Source: Saccharopolyspora aridisoli
GTDB taxonomy: Bacteria; Actinomycetota; Actinomycetes; Mycobacteriales; Pseudonocardiaceae
Reading direction: 5' to 3'
DNA: 64,000 nt
NCBI RefSeq assembly: GCF_004348445.1
Contig: NZ_SMKV01000005.1
Span: 171,956-235,955, forward strand
A program made the position numbers and the translations under genes. This document shows, piece by piece, positions 62,261 to 64,000 of the stretch. Within the stretch, counting starts at the first letter, position 1, and every line of letters starts with the position of its first letter. The notes beneath the pieces were generated by a model. It had not been told where the DNA came from and did not search any database. It saw only the letters and a program-made list of their open reading frames with translations.

Positions 62261-63631
62261 GTGACCGACACGTCCGCCGATCTGGTCATTCTCGGCGGCG
62301 GTTCGGGCGGCTACGCCTGCGCTTTCCGCGCGGCGGAGCTCGGCCTGTCCGTCGTCCTCATTGAAAAGGACAAGCTCGGTGGGACCTGCCTTCACCGAGG
62401 TTGCATCCCGACCAAGGCCTTGCTGCACGCGGCCGAGGTCGCCGATTCCACCCGAGACGCCGACCAGTTCGGGGTGCGCGCCGCCCTCGAAGGCATCGAC
62501 ATCGACGGTGTCAACAAGTACAAGGACAACATCATCTCGGGCCTGCACAAGGGCCTGCAGGGCCTGGCCAAGGCCCACAAGGTGACGATGGTCGAGGGTG
62601 CGGGCACCCTCGTCGACGCCAACACCGTCGAGGTCGACGGCACCCGCTACACCGGCAAGAACGTGGTCCTGGCCACCGGTTCCTACTCCAAGACGCTGCC
62701 CGGCCTGGAGCTCGGCGGGCGCGTCATCACCAGCGAGCAGGCGCTGAACCTGGACTTCATCCCGAACAAGGTCGTCGTGCTCGGCGGCGGCGTGATCGGC
62801 GTCGAGTTCGCCAGCGTCTGGGCATCGTTCGGTGCCGAGGTCACCGTCGTGGAAGCGCTGCCGCACCTGGTGCCCAACGAGGACGAGTTCGCCTCGAAGC
62901 GCCTGGAGCGCGCCTTCCGCAAGCGCGGCATCAAGTCCAAGACCGGCGTGAAGTTCACCGGCGCCACCCAGAGCGACGACGGCGTGTCGGTCAGCCTGGA
63001 GAACGGCGAGACCTACGACGCCGACTTGCTGCTGGTCGCCGTCGGCCGCGGTCCGAACACCGCCGGGCACGGCTTCGAGCAGGTCGGCGTCACCATGGAG
63101 CGCGGCTTCGTGCGCACCGACGAGCGGCTGCGCACCAACGTCCCGGGCGTGTTCGCCGTCGGCGACATCGTGCCGGGCCTGCAGCTGGCGCACCGCGGCT
63201 TCCAGCAGGGCATCTTCATCGCCGAGGAGATCGCAGGCCTGAACCCGCAGCCGATCGACGAGGCCGGCATCCCGCGCGTGACCTACTGCCACCCCGAGGT
63301 CGCCTCGGTGGGCCTGACCGAAGCCGCCGCCAAGGAGCAGTACGGCTCCGTGGAGACCTTCACCTACGACCTGGCCGGCAACGGCAAGAGCCAGATCCTC
63401 AAGACCCAGGGCGCGGTCAAGCTGATCCGCGCGACCGACGGCCCCGTCGTCGGCCTGCACATGGTCGGCGACCGCGTCGGTGAGCTCATCGGCGAGGCGC
63501 AGCTGATCTACAACTGGGAGGCGCTGCCGGAGGACGTCGCTCCGCTGGTCCACGCCCACCCCACCCAGACCGAAGCTCTGGGCGAGGCGCACCTCGCCCT
63601 GGCCGGCAAGCCGCTGCACGTGCACGGCTGA
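62261..63631 (+). CDS. lpdA: Dihydrolipoamide dehydrogenase
   Basis: A 456-aa FAD disulfide oxidoreductase, the E3 component of 2-oxoacid dehydrogenases. FAD motif DLVILGGGSGGYACAFRAA, redox disulfide GGTCLHRGCIPTK (C-x4-C), NAD motif VVLGGGVIGVEFASVWASFG and the C-terminal active-site His-Glu pair in HAHPTQTEALGE. GTG 62261 is preceded by GAGGAG. It is followed after 66 bases by the E2 gene, so lpdA and E2 are co-transcribed. Confidence 0.95.
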   Translation: MTDTSADLVILGGGSGGYACAFRAAELGLSVVLIEKDKLGGTCLHRGCIPTKALLHAAEVADSTRDADQFGVRAALEGIDIDGVNKYKDNIISGLHKGLQGLAKAHKVTMVEGAGTLVDANTVEVDGTRYTGKNVVLATGSYSKTLPGLELGGRVITSEQALNLDFIPNKVVVLGGGVIGVEFASVWASFGAEVTVVEALPHLVPNEDEFASKRLERAFRKRGIKSKTGVKFTGATQSDDGVSVSLENGETYDADLLLVAVGRGPNTAGHGFEQVGVTMERGFVRTDERLRTNVPGVFAVGDIVPGLQLAHRGFQQGIFIAEEIAGLNPQPIDEAGIPRVTYCHPEVASVGLTEAAAKEQYGSVETFTYDLAGNGKSQILKTQGAVKLIRATDGPVVGLHMVGDRVGELIGEAQLIYNWEALPEDVAPLVHAHPTQTEALGEAHLALAGKPLHVHG

Positions 63632-63697
63632 CAGCCGCACGCAGCAGCAGCGAAGAGACAGCCGCACCCCGCCACACCCACGAGGAGTCAGCAACCG

Positions 63698-64000
63698 ATG
63701 GCCTTCTCCGTCCAGATGCCGGCGCTCGGCGAGAGCGTCGCCGAGGGCACGATCACCCGGTGGCTCAAGCAGGAGGGCGAGACCGTCGAAGTCGACGAAC
63801 CCCTGCTCGAGGTCTCCACCGACAAGGTCGACACCGAAATTCCGTCCCCGGCCGCCGGTGTGCTGCAGCGCATCGTCGCCCAGGAGGACGACACCGTTGA
63901 GGTCGGCGGCGAGCTCGCCGTCATCGGCGACGGCGGCGAGGCGTCCGCCGCCCCGGCCGCGGCTCCGGCCACCGAGCCCGAGCCCGAGCCCGCTCCCGCC
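63698..64000 (+). CDS. sucB: 2-oxoacid dehydrogenase E2 subunit, dihydrolipoamide acyltransferase (partial)
   Basis: The window ends inside this gene; 101 codons are present. A complete lipoyl domain, [20 protein letters not shown], has the lipoylated Lys in [10 protein letters not shown], followed by an Ala/Pro/Glu-rich linker ([13 protein letters not shown]). The catalytic domain lies beyond the end. M. tuberculosis has dlaT (Rv2215) here, which serves both pyruvate and 2-oxoglutarate complexes, so sucB or dlaT are equally good names. ATG 63698. Confidence 0.88.
   Translation, partial: MAFSVQMPALGESVAEGTITRWLKQEGETVEVDEPLLEVSTDKVDTEIPSPAAGVLQRIVAQEDDTVEVGGELAVIGDGGEASAAPAAAPATEPEPEPAPA

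Noticed and set aside
63930..64000. Tandem repeat in the E2 gene
   Set aside because: The CCCGAG repeats encode the normal Pro/Glu/Ala linker after the lipoyl domain.

Overview
The window reads as the chromosome of a high-G+C actinomycete, most likely a member of the Pseudonocardiaceae close to Saccharopolyspora (inference). Third-position G/C bias is strong enough to create long antisense ORF shadows, GTG and TTG starts are common, and gene content and order follow the Mycobacterium tuberculosis block Rv2173-Rv2215: idsA2, the Rv2175c regulator, pknL, an MptA/B-type mannosyltransferase, aroG, RNase AS, plsC, an ArsA-type ATPase, a TB16.3-like SRPBCC protein, fadD15, NlpC/P60, the DEDD-exonuclease/UvrC-like protein, trpD, qcrCAB-ctaE, ctaFC, asnB, adoK, erpA, a DUF3043 protein, cobT-cobS, ilvE, pepA and a 2-oxoacid dehydrogenase E2 gene. 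That backbone is housekeeping and cell envelope rather than a mobile island. No tRNA, rRNA, transposase, phage gene or CRISPR array was seen.

Layout. 0-7.5 kb: prenyl diphosphate synthase and phytoene desaturase, a PPOX flavin/F420 protein, a small winged-HTH regulator divergent from a PASTA Ser/Thr kinase, and a GT-C mannosyltransferase. 7.6-11.8 kb: class II DAHP synthase, a phosphofructokinase with the residues of pyrophosphate-dependent enzymes, RNase AS and an acyltransferase. 12-25 kb: esterase, ROK sugar kinase, ArsA ATPase, SRPBCC protein, phosphoesterase, fatty acyl-CoA ligase, a membrane-anchored HExxH protein, NlpC/P60 hydrolase, NYN protein and an exonuclease/GIY-YIG fusion. 25-37 kb: the bc1-aa3 respiratory genes (qcrC-qcrA-qcrB, ctaE, ctaC, ctaF) around trpD and asnB. 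37-48.4 kb: an accessory carbohydrate block (M23 peptidase, alpha-glucosidase, LacI regulator, malEFG-type ABC transporter without ATPase, homocysteine methyltransferase, methyltransferase, secreted beta-propeller, secreted alpha-amylase) that interrupts the Rv2201-Rv2202c synteny. 48.4-64 kb: adenosine-kinase-like gene, S4 protein, ErpA, DUF3043, glycerol dehydrogenase, cobUTS, degraded genes, ilvE, DUF402 protein with an amino-acid permease, leucyl aminopeptidase, OsmC, lpdA and the start of an E2 gene cut by the window end.

How the parts fit. The carbohydrate block looks like one starch/maltodextrin unit: amylase outside the cell, MalEFG-type import, intracellular alpha-glucosidase, and a LacI repressor. 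Related GCAAA-N3-TTGC sites lie both in the lacI/malE divergent gap and upstream of the amylase. lpdA and the E2 gene form the 2-oxoacid dehydrogenase unit.

The least expected content is non-coding. A degenerate, hairpin-rich intergenic repeat of about 140-150 nt occurs four times (32.5, 34.6, 36.9 and 57.2 kb), and a 49-nt hairpin element lies in inverted orientation on both sides of the cobU-cobT-cobS operon, 25 nt of it perfectly identical. These are the best candidates here for something undescribed. The protein-coding backbone is largely recognisable.
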